Shown in pieces: positions 45,547 through 53,929 of a stretch of DNA of 64,000 nt. The position numbers were made by a program, and so were the translations under genes. The notes below the pieces were generated by a model, which did no database searches, was not told the DNA's origin, and saw only the letters and a program-made list of their open reading frames with translations. Each line of letters starts with the position of its first letter. Position 1 is the stretch's first letter. Source of the DNA: Pseudomonas sp. RC10 (GTDB lineage Bacteria > Pseudomonadota > Gammaproteobacteria > Pseudomonadales > Pseudomonadaceae); NCBI RefSeq assembly GCF_038397775.1, contig NZ_CP151650.1, positions 5,785,001 through 5,849,000 of the forward strand. The letters run 5' to 3'.

Positions 45547-46740
45547 ATGTCGTCCCCCTCAACGGCCAACGCCAACGCGCTGCCGTACGAGTCCTCGCGA
45601 TCCGGCGTGCAGATCCTGATCATGGCCATTGCGGCCTTCATCATCGTGACCACCGAGTTTGTCATCGTCGGGCTTCTGCCTGCGCTCGCGCAGGATTTGA
45701 ACGTCTCGATCACCGTCGCCGGTCAGGTCGTCACGCTGTTCGCCTTCACGGTGATGCTGTTCGGCCCACTGTTGACGGCCAAGCTGGCCCGCGTGGAACG
45801 CAAGAAACTGTTCACGCTGATTCTGATCGTCTTCGCCTTGTCGAACGCCTTGGCCGCCGTTTCGACCAACATTTGGGTGCTGGCCATCGCCCGCTTCATT
45901 CCAGCGCTGGCGCTTCCCGTGTTCTGGGGCACGGCCAGCGAAACCGCCGGGCAACTGGCCGGTCCCGGTAACGCGGGCAAAGCCGTGTCGAAGGTCTACC
46001 TCGGCATCTCGGCGGCGCTGGTGTTCGGCATCCCGCTGGGCACCGTGGCAGCAGACCTGATTGGCTGGCGTGGCAGCTTCTGGGTGCTGTCGGGACTCTC
46101 GCTGATCATTGGCATTCTGATGCACCTGATGATGCCGACACTGCCCAGCGCGCCTGTTACTGACAAAGGCGAGAAACAGACCGCCATCTTGCGTCAGCCT
46201 CGGTTCCTCGCGCACATCCTGCTGTCAGTCCTGACCTTTACGGCGATGTTCACGGCCTACACCTACCTGGCCGACATCCTCGAACGTCTTGCGAATATTC
46301 CGTCGAGTCATGTCGGCTGGTGGCTGATGGGCTTCGGCGCCGTCGGCATGATCGGCAACCATTTAGGCGGCGCCATGGTGGACCGTCGGCCGTTGGGGGC
46401 GATGGTGCTGTTCCTGCTGGTGCTGGGGTTCGGAATGCTCGCAGCAGTGGCGCTGGCGGCGGACACGCCCTGGCTGGTCGCGTCGCTGATCATCTGGGGC
46501 GTGGCCTACACCGCGCTGTTCCCGGTCTGCCAAGTGCGCGTGATGACGGCTGGCGCCAAGGCGCAAGCGCTGGCAGCGTCGATGAACATCTCGGCGGCGA
46601 ATGCTGGCATCGGCCTTGGTGCCATTTTTGGCGGCTTGGGCATCCATCACTACGGGCTGGGTTCGCTCGGGATCATCGCCACGACCCTTGCCGCCCTTGG
46701 CGTTATCGTGGCGCTGTTGATGATGCGCGGTCAGCGTTAA
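45547..46740 (+). CDS. MFS transporter, DHA1 family (AraJ/YdhP-like exporter)
   Basis: A 397-residue 12-helix transporter. It begins with a short cytoplasmic tail, then helix 1 with FIIVTTEFVIVGLLPALAQD, characteristic of sugar-efflux and purine-efflux DHA1 proteins (AraJ, YdhP, NepI). Motif A-like sequence is replaced by GPLLTAKLARVERKKLF. The last part has a glycine-rich helix pair (SAANAGIGLGAIFGGLGIHH). It likely exports a small metabolite or drug under control of the divergent LysR protein. Confidence 0.89.
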   Translation: MSSPSTANANALPYESSRSGVQILIMAIAAFIIVTTEFVIVGLLPALAQDLNVSITVAGQVVTLFAFTVMLFGPLLTAKLARVERKKLFTLILIVFALSNALAAVSTNIWVLAIARFIPALALPVFWGTASETAGQLAGPGNAGKAVSKVYLGISAALVFGIPLGTVAADLIGWRGSFWVLSGLSLIIGILMHLMMPTLPSAPVTDKGEKQTAILRQPRFLAHILLSVLTFTAMFTAYTYLADILERLANIPSSHVGWWLMGFGAVGMIGNHLGGAMVDRRPLGAMVLFLLVLGFGMLAAVALAADTPWLVASLIIWGVAYTALFPVCQVRVMTAGAKAQALAASMNISAANAGIGLGAIFGGLGIHHYGLGSLGIIATTLAALGVIVALLMMRGQR

Positions 46741-46919
46741 GAGCGTGGCTCGCGCGAGGAAAACACCTCGCGCGGCCCACTTTATGAGCCAGTGTTGTAG
46801 GAAAGAATCACGCCCTGAGTAGGGCCGTTCTGAATTCTCTGTAACCCCGCCCCAGCCCCTCGAAAAGCCCTCTGCCCGTTCCTATCCTCGCGCCTTCATG
46901 CACATTCAGGGACAGGAAA

Positions 46920-47885
46920 ATGGCAGTTGCAGGCAAGCCGTATGTGTTCATCAACGATCAGGTTCAGCACTACCCCGTCATCAAGGCGCAGGTCGGCGGC
47001 GGGGCAAAATTCGACCAGCTTAACGCTCACGTCCGCAACACGATGGTCATGCCGGGGCAGCTCATGGTCGTCGCCGATGAAGCGACGTCGCGCGTGACGC
47101 CTGAGGAGGCGGAGATGATGAGACTCGCCTACGGCACTCACCATTCGCTCTTTCAGCATCAAGCGGACAAAGACATCGTCAAAAATTACGACCTGTTACA
47201 GCACATGCTGGGCTACGGATCATTGGGCATCGGGGCCGCCACCGGGAGCTGGGAAAAGCACCTCAAAGGTGTTGAAGCCACGCTGAAAGACATCGAGCAG
47301 CTGTATCAACTCGCCCTCAAACGCGGCACCCCCATCGCTCGGCAGGAATTCATCAACCAACGCCGCGTGCACTTCGTCAAACTCGCCACCCAACTCAAAG
47401 GCATCGCCCACTGGGGCACGGGTATGCGCAATAACGGGTCGATCAAGAAAATGCTGGGGGTTTCGACGAAGAGCTATCTGCACAACCCGGAGATGCGTGG
47501 GTATTCGCAACGGCTGGCGCATATTGCCAAGGCGTCGAAGTTGCTGAGGATGGGGACGCCGATCGGGATTGCTTTGAATGCCTGGTCTACGCATCTGGAG
47601 ATCAAAGAAGCATGTTCGATGGGGCGGGAGGAGATGTGCAGGAAGGCGAAGTATGTCGAGGGGTCGAAGCTGGTCGGTGGCATTAGCGGCGGCCTGGTAG
47701 GGGGCACTATAGGAATGGCCACCCTTGCGCCACTTTGCATGGTCGTGTTCGGAGTACCAACCGGCGGTTTGGGCGCGATTGGATGCGGTATCGTCGCGTC
47801 TGCTATAGGCGGCTACGCTGCAGGCTCTGCAGGTGAGTGGGGTGGTGAACACATTGGCGAAATGATCTACGAATGGAGGCCGTAA
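46920..47885 (+). CDS. candidate secreted membrane-active toxin (LysM-like N-terminus, glycine-zipper hairpin C-terminus)
   Basis: A 321-residue protein I do not recognise. Residues 1-60 (YVFINDQVQHYPVIKAQVGG, LNAHVRNTMVMPGQLMVVAD) look like a LysM-like or cargo module. A helical middle follows (about 85-240). The C-terminus has two hydrophobic, glycine-rich helices separated by a turn (253-277, GGISGGLVGGTIG...; 281-301, GAIGCGIVASAIGGYAAG), the layout of glycine-zipper or colicin-like pore formers. No signal peptide. It is followed by a small membrane protein starting inside its stop codon. I infer a type VI- or contact-dependent effector; no VgrG, PAAR or Rhs gene is in the window. AGGA precedes the ATG. 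Confidence 0.7.
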   Translation: MAVAGKPYVFINDQVQHYPVIKAQVGGGAKFDQLNAHVRNTMVMPGQLMVVADEATSRVTPEEAEMMRLAYGTHHSLFQHQADKDIVKNYDLLQHMLGYGSLGIGAATGSWEKHLKGVEATLKDIEQLYQLALKRGTPIARQEFINQRRVHFVKLATQLKGIAHWGTGMRNNGSIKKMLGVSTKSYLHNPEMRGYSQRLAHIAKASKLLRMGTPIGIALNAWSTHLEIKEACSMGREEMCRKAKYVEGSKLVGGISGGLVGGTIGMATLAPLCMVVFGVPTGGLGAIGCGIVASAIGGYAAGSAGEWGGEHIGEMIYEWRP

Positions 47886-48250
47886 TGCCGATTTTTGTCG
47901 TCCTTGGCTTGGCTTGGCTCATTTCCTCGTGGGTCAATCTCATGGCAATGGGATGGTTCACGTACAAGAATATTGATGTACTCGAAGAGCATTTGTCCGA
48001 CTGCCAAGGTGTTACAAACACCCGAAACCTGTGGCAAGGCGGCGTGATAGGTCGACAGATGCGACTCAGCATCATCTTCGCAATTATGTACATGCCGAGA
48101 ATCATGTACCGCCGAGGTGACATTACCCAAGACGCTCACCTCAGGATTCCTTTCCGTTTGAGGCGACATATCTGGGCACTTCATATCTGGCTTTTCATCA
48201 ACGGCGGCGCCCTAGCTGCATTGTGTTACGCCATTAAAAGCTCTCGATAG
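47885..48250 (+). CDS. candidate immunity protein, three-helix inner-membrane protein
   Basis: A 121-residue protein with three predicted membrane helices: about 3-25 (FVVLGLAWLISSWVNLMAMG), 60-75 (LSIIFAIMYMPRIMY) and 96-117 (IWALHIWLFINGGALAALCY), with a basic loop FRLRRH. Its ATG shares the A of the upstream TAA (TAATG), so translation is coupled to the putative toxin. Base composition is clearly lower in GC than the surrounding genes. A small multi-helix protein directly behind a membrane-active toxin is the usual form of immunity to pore-formers; here this is inference. A slightly longer frame from 47,873 overlaps the toxin gene and is less likely. Confidence 0.72.
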   Translation: MPIFVVLGLAWLISSWVNLMAMGWFTYKNIDVLEEHLSDCQGVTNTRNLWQGGVIGRQMRLSIIFAIMYMPRIMYRRGDITQDAHLRIPFRLRRHIWALHIWLFINGGALAALCYAIKSSR

Positions 48251-48389
48251 TCAGCAAGGTCAGGGAATGCTCCAATCACCTAGCATCCCCTGAACCATTC
48301 CCCCCACTTCCCTCTCTTAGTCCCAGCAGTCAGACGCCGTCCCTCCCCCGGCGTCTACACTTCCTACACGACTAAAAGAGGATTCCTCC

Positions 48390-49277
48390 ATGCTCTGGAA
48401 AAAAGGACGTCGCAGTGACAACGTCGTCGATGCACGCGACGACTCCGGTGGCGGGGGTGGGATGCGCATCGGGGGCAAGGGGCTGGGGCTTGGCGGGATT
48501 GTGATCATCGTCGCCATTGGGCTGTTGACCGGGCAGGACCCGATGCAGATTCTCGGGCAGATCGCCGGTCAGGTGGGCAGCCAGCAGACCACCTCTGTCA
48601 GCCCCCAGACGCGGCAGGCGCCTCCGGCCAACGACGAGCAGGCGGATTTCGTGCGAGCCATTCTGGGTGACACTGAAGACACATGGGGTCAGATTTTTCA
48701 GCAGGGTGGTCGGCAGTATAAAAACCCGACTCTGATTCTGTTCCGGGGTCAGGTGCAGTCTGCGTGTGGTTTTGCGTCATCCGCCAGCGGCCCGTTCTAT
48801 TGCCCGGCCGATCAGAAGGTTTATCTGGACATGGATTTCTTCCGCGAGATGAGCCAGCGCTTCAAAGCTGCAGGGGATTTTGCCCAGGCCTACGTGATTG
48901 CGCATGAAGTTGGCCATCATGTGCAGACCTTGCTGGGGGTTTCAGCTAAAGTTGACGCCGCCCGCCAGCGTGGCATGCGCATGGAGGGTGACAACGGTCT
49001 GCTGGTGCGTCAGGAGTTGCAGGCGGATTGCCTCGCCGGTGTTTGGGCCAACAACGCGCAAAAGCGTTTGAACTGGCTCGAACCGGGTGATATTGAAGAG
49101 GCGCTGAATGCGGCGAATGCCATCGGCGACGACCGTTTGCAGCAACAAAGCCAAGGGCGTGTAGTACCCGACTCGTTCACTCACGGGACGTCTGCCCAGC
49201 GGGTTCGCTGGTTCAAGACAGGTTTTGCCCAGGGACAAATCAACCAATGCGATACCTTCGCCGCCAAGAGCCTCTGA
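48390..49277 (+). CDS. YpfJ-family neutral zinc metallopeptidase
   Basis: A 295-residue membrane-anchored peptidase of the zinc_peptidase/YpfJ family. The N-terminus is cytoplasmic and basic, with a glycine-rich stretch, then one transmembrane helix (about 36-50, LGGIVIIVAIGLLTG). The zinc site HEVGHH is at residues 172-177 in YVIAHEVGHHVQTLLG, and the third ligand is likely in ELQADCLAGVWANN. The bulk of the protein should be periplasmic. The natural substrate is unknown. AGAGGA precedes the ATG. A hydrolase gene begins 5 bp after the stop. Confidence 0.92.
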   Translation: MLWKKGRRSDNVVDARDDSGGGGGMRIGGKGLGLGGIVIIVAIGLLTGQDPMQILGQIAGQVGSQQTTSVSPQTRQAPPANDEQADFVRAILGDTEDTWGQIFQQGGRQYKNPTLILFRGQVQSACGFASSASGPFYCPADQKVYLDMDFFREMSQRFKAAGDFAQAYVIAHEVGHHVQTLLGVSAKVDAARQRGMRMEGDNGLLVRQELQADCLAGVWANNAQKRLNWLEPGDIEEALNAANAIGDDRLQQQSQGRVVPDSFTHGTSAQRVRWFKTGFAQGQINQCDTFAAKSL

Positions 49278-49281
49278 TCAC

Positions 49282-50271
49282 ATGATGAAACCGCTTTCGA
49301 TCCTGTTGTTGGGCACCCTGATGAGCGCGACGGCTCATGCTGCGGATCAGGCGGTCAAATCCATCAGCCCCGACCGGCTGCTGATCAATGGAACGTCTCA
49401 AGCCACGCTGGGCCTGAGCCAGAGCTGGGTCAGCCCGAACCCGCATATTCAGCGGGTGGTCATCATTTTTCATGGCCGCCTGCGCAACGCTCAGACGTAT
49501 TTGCGCAGTGTCGAGCGGGCTGCCAACCAGTCCAAGCAGCGGCCTAAAACCCTGCTGATCGCGCCGCAGTTCCTCGATGAGAAGGACATCACCGCGCACC
49601 ACTTGCCGGAAACGGTGTTGCGCTGGCACGGCAATGACTGGATGGCGGGCGACAAATCGCTGGGTGCCAAGCCGGTCAGTTCATTCGTGGTCATCGACCA
49701 TATCCTCAAACGCCTGAGCGACAGCAAGCTGTTTCCGAACCTGAAAGAAATCGTCATCGCCGGTCACTCGGGTGGTGCGCAGGTGGTGCAGCGCTACGCG
49801 ATGATCGGCGGCAAGGAAGACGCGCTGCTGAAGAAGGAAGGCATCAAGCTGCGTTACGTGATCGCCAACCCGTCGTCTTACGCCTATTTCGACGCGACCC
49901 GGCCATTGCCGGTGACGACGGCGAGCTGCCCGGGGTTCGACACCTGGAAATACGGCATGAACAAACTGCCGGCCTATGCAGGCAAGGAAACCGTGGCGGA
50001 GCTGGAAGCGGCGTACGTGAAGCGTGACATCACGTACCTGCTGGGCGATCAGGACACCGACCCGAATCACCCGGCGCTGGACAAGGATTGCGGTGCCGAG
50101 GCGCAAGGGCCGTTTCGCCTGGTGCGGGGGCACAATTTCTTCGATTACCTGACCAAGCGTCATCCTGAAGGGATGAACCAACGGCTGGTGGAAGTGAAAG
50201 GTGTGGGCCACAACGGCGACGCAATGTTCACCTCTCCCGAGGGACAGGCGGCGTTGTTCAAAGGGAATTGA
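49282..50271 (+). CDS. secreted alpha/beta hydrolase
   Basis: A 329-residue protein with a signal peptide (MMKPLSILLLGTLMSATAHA, cut before ADQ) and an alpha/beta-hydrolase fold. The nucleophile elbow GHSGG is at 161-165 (Ser163), the strand before it is VVIIFHGRLRNAQ, and the catalytic histidine is likely in VKGVGHNGDAMF. The ATG at 49,282 is only 5 bp after the metallopeptidase stop, so the two are probably co-transcribed. A second ATG follows directly; either may be used. The substrate is unknown. Confidence 0.87.
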   Translation: MMKPLSILLLGTLMSATAHAADQAVKSISPDRLLINGTSQATLGLSQSWVSPNPHIQRVVIIFHGRLRNAQTYLRSVERAANQSKQRPKTLLIAPQFLDEKDITAHHLPETVLRWHGNDWMAGDKSLGAKPVSSFVVIDHILKRLSDSKLFPNLKEIVIAGHSGGAQVVQRYAMIGGKEDALLKKEGIKLRYVIANPSSYAYFDATRPLPVTTASCPGFDTWKYGMNKLPAYAGKETVAELEAAYVKRDITYLLGDQDTDPNHPALDKDCGAEAQGPFRLVRGHNFFDYLTKRHPEGMNQRLVEVKGVGHNGDAMFTSPEGQAALFKGN

Positions 50272-50299
50272 TCGCCGCCCCCGCCAAAAAACCGCATCA

Positions 50300-50390
50300 C
50301 TGTAGGCGTGAGCTTGCTCGCGATCAGGGAACGTCAGTCATACACACGGTGGCTGATACCCCGCTATCGCGAGCACGCTCACTCCTACAG
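50300..50390. repeat. REP-type inverted pair, GAGCTTGCTCGCGAT class
   Basis: Arms CTGTAGGCGTGAGCTTGCTC and GAGCACGCTCACTCCTACAG face each other between convergent genes; each arm carries one change. Confidence 0.88.
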
Positions 50391-50418
50391 ATTGTGTGTA
50401 TTTCAAGCAGCTTTCGCG

Positions 50419-51009
50419 CTAGCTGAGCATCGCCCGTAACGCCACGCAATCATCCGCATGCCAATCGGTCAGTTCCGGCCAGGGGTTTTCCGGCAGGTTA
50501 ACCAGCACGGTGTGTGCGCCCGCTGCTTTGCCGCACGCCAGGTCGAACTGGTAGTCGCCCACCATCACCATCTGCGAAGGCTCGACGTCCCAGGCCTGGG
50601 CCAACTTCAGAAGCCCGCCCGGATCAGGCTTCGGCGGCGCTTCGTCCCGTCCCAGCACGTCCTCAACCTCGAAACAGTCCGCGATGCCAATGGCTTCCAG
50701 CGTGACATGGGCCAGCTCCCGCGCATTGCGCGTCAGGATGCCAAGTCGGTAGCCGCGCCCTGCCAACTCACGCACCAACTCGACCGCACCGGTCGCAGGC
50801 TTCGACGCCACGGCCAACTCTCGCTCGTGCTCAAGCAGCCACGCATGTTTGGCCGCACCCTCGTCGGCCGGCAACGCGGCCAGATGGGTGAGGATGTCGT
50901 CCTCCAGCGGAATACCCAAGGCGCGCTTGATCGCCGGAAAGTCGTGCACGGCGATGGTCAGCGTGCCGTCCATGTCGAACACCCAATGGCGCAACTGCGA
51001 CAGGCTCAT
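50419..51009 (-). CDS. HAD-superfamily phosphatase
   Basis: A 196-residue HAD hydrolase. Motif I is FDMDGTLT near the N-terminus, motif II is LGILTRNARE, motif III lysine is in APPKPDPGGLL, and motif IV is MVGDYQFDLACG. It resembles phosphoglycolate-phosphatase-like enzymes; the substrate is not determined. The ATG at 51,009 overlaps the tesB stop (ATGA), so it is translationally coupled to tesB; a longer frame into tesB is a shadow. Confidence 0.9.
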   Translation of the reverse strand: MSLSQLRHWVFDMDGTLTIAVHDFPAIKRALGIPLEDDILTHLAALPADEGAAKHAWLLEHERELAVASKPATGAVELVRELAGRGYRLGILTRNARELAHVTLEAIGIADCFEVEDVLGRDEAPPKPDPGGLLKLAQAWDVEPSQMVMVGDYQFDLACGKAAGAHTVLVNLPENPWPELTDWHADDCVALRAMLS

Positions 51010-51875
51010 GCCCAGTCCTTGCGGTGTCGGATCAAACCTTCCTGACTCACCGAGGCCACGAGCTGGCCTGCGCGGTTGTAGACGCTGCCACGGGAAAACC
51101 CGCGCGCGTTGCCGGCCCACGGGCTGTCCATCGCGTAAAGCAGCCACTCATCGGCCCGCAGTTCGCCATGAAACCACAGCGAATGGTCGAGACTGGCGAT
51201 CTGCATGTCTTTCTGCCAGACCGTCTTGCCGTGAGGCAGCAGCGACGTGGTCAGCAGATTGAAGTCCGACGCATAGGCAAGCATGTAGCGGTGCAGGGCC
51301 GGGATGTCAGGCAGCGTGCCGTCGGCGCGGAACCACACGTATTTCACCGCTTCGGTGGGCTGCGGGTTGTAAGGATCGAGGGCGGTGACAGGGCGAAACT
51401 CGATGGGCTTGGGGCACAGCAGCTTGTCTTTCATGTGAGCGGGAATCAGGTGCTCGCGTTGACGCGCCAACTCAAGTTCCGACGGCAGATTTTCCGGGCC
51501 GACCACCTGCGGCATCTGGCTTTGATGCTCGAAACCTTTTTCGTCGTACTGGAACGACGCGCTGCACGTGAAGATGGGGTGGCCCTTCTGGATGGCCGTC
51601 ACGCGGCGGGTGCTGAAACTGCCACCATCGCGCACGCGATCAACCTGATAAACCACAGGCAATTGCGCATCGCCCGGACGCAAGAAATAACCGTGCAGCG
51701 AGTGAACGTGGCGTTCATCCTCGACCGTCTTGCTCGCTGCCGACAACGACTGCCCCAAGACCTGACCGCCAAACAGCTGGCGAAAGCCAAGGTCCTGGCT
51801 GCGCCCACGGAAGAGGTTTTCTTCGATCGGCTCCAGGCTCAACAGCGACACCAGATCATCCAGCACATGGCTCAT
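51006..51875 (-). CDS. tesB: acyl-CoA thioesterase II
   Basis: A 289-residue double-hotdog thioesterase that releases fatty acids from acyl-CoA. Visible family segments are LFRGRSQDLGFRQLFGGQVL, VHSLHGYFLRPGD, and, in the second hotdog, MLAYASDFNLLTTSLLPHG with the catalytic Asp, plus SLDHSLWFHGELRADEWLLY. The length equals that of E. coli TesB (286). It lies between the GNAT gene (114 bp upstream) and the HAD gene in one direction. Confidence 0.95.
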   Translation of the reverse strand: MSHVLDDLVSLLSLEPIEENLFRGRSQDLGFRQLFGGQVLGQSLSAASKTVEDERHVHSLHGYFLRPGDAQLPVVYQVDRVRDGGSFSTRRVTAIQKGHPIFTCSASFQYDEKGFEHQSQMPQVVGPENLPSELELARQREHLIPAHMKDKLLCPKPIEFRPVTALDPYNPQPTEAVKYVWFRADGTLPDIPALHRYMLAYASDFNLLTTSLLPHGKTVWQKDMQIASLDHSLWFHGELRADEWLLYAMDSPWAGNARGFSRGSVYNRAGQLVASVSQEGLIRHRKDWA

Positions 51876-51988
51876 TCAGAGGCTCCTCACACACAGTCAT
51901 TACACCGGTCCAGCCACCGACGCCGAACGACGGCGAACGTGGAGGTTGGGCAGAATGATACAGATGTTTGCGGCGGGGTTCCCGTCCA

Positions 51989-52564
51989 TCACAACGTGGC
52001 GAGCCATTGTTGGCGATTGATGCGATACAGCACGTGGGGCCGCAGCGGGTGGGCTTCCGGGAGGTTGGGGTGGTCAAAATCATCATCCGGATCGTTCTGC
52101 ATCCCGATGGCTTGCATGACCTTTTGTGAGGGCAGATTGCTGACGGCGGTGAACGAGACGATCTCATCCAGTTCGACGTGCTCGAACCCGCAGCCCAACA
52201 CCGTCCACGCGGCCTCGCTGGCGTAACCAAGGCCCCAGTGTTCCCGAGCCAGTCGCCAGCCGATTTCAACCGCAGGATTTTGGACGCTGCTGAACGGGGC
52301 GTCGAAGCCCACCACATTCAACCCGGTGAAGCCGATGAATTGCCCGGTGTCCTTGCGCTCCAGCGCCCACAGACCGAAGCCGTATTCAGCGAAATGGCCG
52401 CGAATACGCCCGATCATCTTGGCGCTTTCCAGGCGCGTCAGCGGTTGCGGGAAATAACGCATCACCTGTGGATCGGCGCACATCTGCGCGAAAGCCGGCA
52501 AATCATCGTCCCGCCACTGACGCATCAACAAGCGTGCGCTGTTGAGCTCAAGTATCGGCTCCAT
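51989..52564 (-). CDS. GNAT-family N-acetyltransferase, RimJ/RimL-like
   Basis: A 191-residue acetyltransferase with the RimJ/RimL layout: LNSARLLMRQWRDDDLPAFA at the start, the strand motif GFGLWALERKDTGQFIGFTG, and the acetyl-CoA loop in IGWRLAREHWGLGYASEAAW. The acceptor substrate is unknown. It probably heads the tesB-HAD operon and is divergent from the deacetylase-like gene at 52,704. Confidence 0.9.
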   Translation of the reverse strand: MEPILELNSARLLMRQWRDDDLPAFAQMCADPQVMRYFPQPLTRLESAKMIGRIRGHFAEYGFGLWALERKDTGQFIGFTGLNVVGFDAPFSSVQNPAVEIGWRLAREHWGLGYASEAAWTVLGCGFEHVELDEIVSFTAVSNLPSQKVMQAIGMQNDPDDDFDHPNLPEAHPLRPHVLYRINRQQWLATL

Positions 52565-52703
52565 TGAACATCTCCCCTGCCCCGCTTCTCAAATGGCTCG
52601 CCAGAATAACCTGCCAGTGCAACTGTGCCCGTCCCGGCCAAATCGCTGTGCCACAACGGGCATAACTGGCAAGATTCCCCCTCGAACCCCATGCGTACGC
52701 ACT

Positions 52704-53621
52704 ATGTCCCTGCCGCTTATCTACCACGAAGATTACAGCCCGGCGTTTCCGCCCGACCATCGCTTCCCGATGGATAAATTCCGCCTGCTGCACGACCACC
52801 TTATCGACAGCGGCCTCACCACGGATGCTCAACTGTTCCGCCCGCTGGTCTGCCCTGACGACATTCTCGCGCTCGCCCATGACCCGTCCTACATTCGGCG
52901 GTACATGGACGGCGACCTTTCCCGCGAGGATCAGCGCCGTCTGGGCCTGCCCTGGAGCGAAGACCTGGCCCGACGTACGGTGCGCGCCGTTGGCGGTTCG
53001 CTGCTCACGGCAGAAAAGGCATTGCAACATGGCCTGGCCTGTCATCTCGCCGGAGGCACGCACCATGCGCATTACGATTACCCTGCCGGGTTTTGCATCT
53101 TCAACGACTTGGCCATCATCAGCCATTACCTGTTGCAGAGCGGTCGCGTCGACCGCGTGTTGATCTTCGACTGCGACGTGCACCAGGGCGACGGCACGGC
53201 TCGGATTCTCGAACACACCGAGGATGCGATCACCGTCTCCCTGCACTGCGAGAAAAACTTCCCCGCGCGCAAGGCCCAGAGCGACTGGGACATTCCGCTG
53301 CCAATGGGCATGGGCGACGATGAATACCTGAAAGTAGTCGATGACACGCTCAATTACCTGCTGCCGCTCTACCAGCCCGACCTGGTGCTGTATGACGCAG
53401 GGGTCGATGTGCACAAGGACGATGCGCTGGGCTACCTGAAGCTGACCGACAACGGCGTGGCCCGGCGCGACGAAGCGGTGATGCGCCATTGCCTGGGCCG
53501 CGACATTCCGGTGATGGGCGTGATTGGCGGCGGGTACAGCAAGGATCGCGAAGCACTGGCGCGACGGCACGGGATTTTGCATCACAGCGCGCAGCGGGTC
53601 TGGGTGTCGGAGGGCTTATGA
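52704..53621 (+). CDS. histone-deacetylase-family zinc amidohydrolase
   Basis: A 305-residue arginase/deacetylase-fold enzyme. The HDAC residues are visible: HHAHYDYPAGFCIFND with the His pair, the zinc ligands in FDCDVHQGDGTA, the aspartate in YDAGVDVHKDD, and a terminal GVIGGGYSKD. Bacterial members remove acetyl groups from polyamines, acetoin-related or lysine substrates; this one is not assigned. The start at 52,704 (MSLPLIYHEDYSPAFP) is the family start; an in-frame upstream extension overlaps the divergent GNAT gene. Confidence 0.9.
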   Translation: MSLPLIYHEDYSPAFPPDHRFPMDKFRLLHDHLIDSGLTTDAQLFRPLVCPDDILALAHDPSYIRRYMDGDLSREDQRRLGLPWSEDLARRTVRAVGGSLLTAEKALQHGLACHLAGGTHHAHYDYPAGFCIFNDLAIISHYLLQSGRVDRVLIFDCDVHQGDGTARILEHTEDAITVSLHCEKNFPARKAQSDWDIPLPMGMGDDEYLKVVDDTLNYLLPLYQPDLVLYDAGVDVHKDDALGYLKLTDNGVARRDEAVMRHCLGRDIPVMGVIGGGYSKDREALARRHGILHHSAQRVWVSEGL

Positions 53622-53647
53622 CCCACTCGCCTGCCACTGCACATTCG

Positions 53648-53737
53648 CTGTAGGAGCGAATTTATTCGCGAGGCGGCGGTACATCCGAAGAAGATGTGTG
53701 GGTGCATCACCGCTCGCGAATGAATTCGCTCCTACAG
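53648..53737. repeat. REP-type inverted pair, GAATTTATTCGCGA class
   Basis: Arms CTGTAGGAGCGAATTTATTC and GAATGAATTCGCTCCTACAG face each other between the deacetylase-like and flavoprotein genes. Confidence 0.9.
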
Positions 53738-53780
53738 AGATCTGAGACAACTCATACCGATCGGTATTTACCCACATCCG

Positions 53781-53881
53781 CTGTGGAACCACCTGTGGAT
53801 AACCTGAGCGCAAGGCCACAGAGCCTATATCCCATAAGGCTCACGGAGCGCTGTACGTTTTTTGCTCAAAAGTTTTCCACA
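53781..53881. promoter_or_regulatory. second cluster of DnaA-box-like sites
   Basis: Two TGTGGA motifs 12 bp apart (53,782 and 53,794), the second a perfect DnaA box, match the unit at 5,413-5,435 at 21 of 23 positions. An opposite-strand TTTTCCACA lies 71 bp further on. The site ends about 50 bp upstream of the flavoprotein gene. DnaA binding is inferred. Confidence 0.4.
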
Positions 53882-53929
53882 GGCCGTTCGTTCGTCACAG
53901 GCCTCGGGTAGAATGCGCGACCCACTTCG

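Larger units (their letters stand above)
53622..53929. other. 308 bp intergenic region with REP pair and DnaA-box-like sites
   Basis: A REP-type pair occupies 53,648-53,737. DnaA-box-like motifs follow: TGTGGA at 53,782, perfect TGTGGATAA at 53,794-53,802 and TTTTCCACA (one mismatch) at 53,873-53,881. No gene is supported. Confidence 0.6.
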
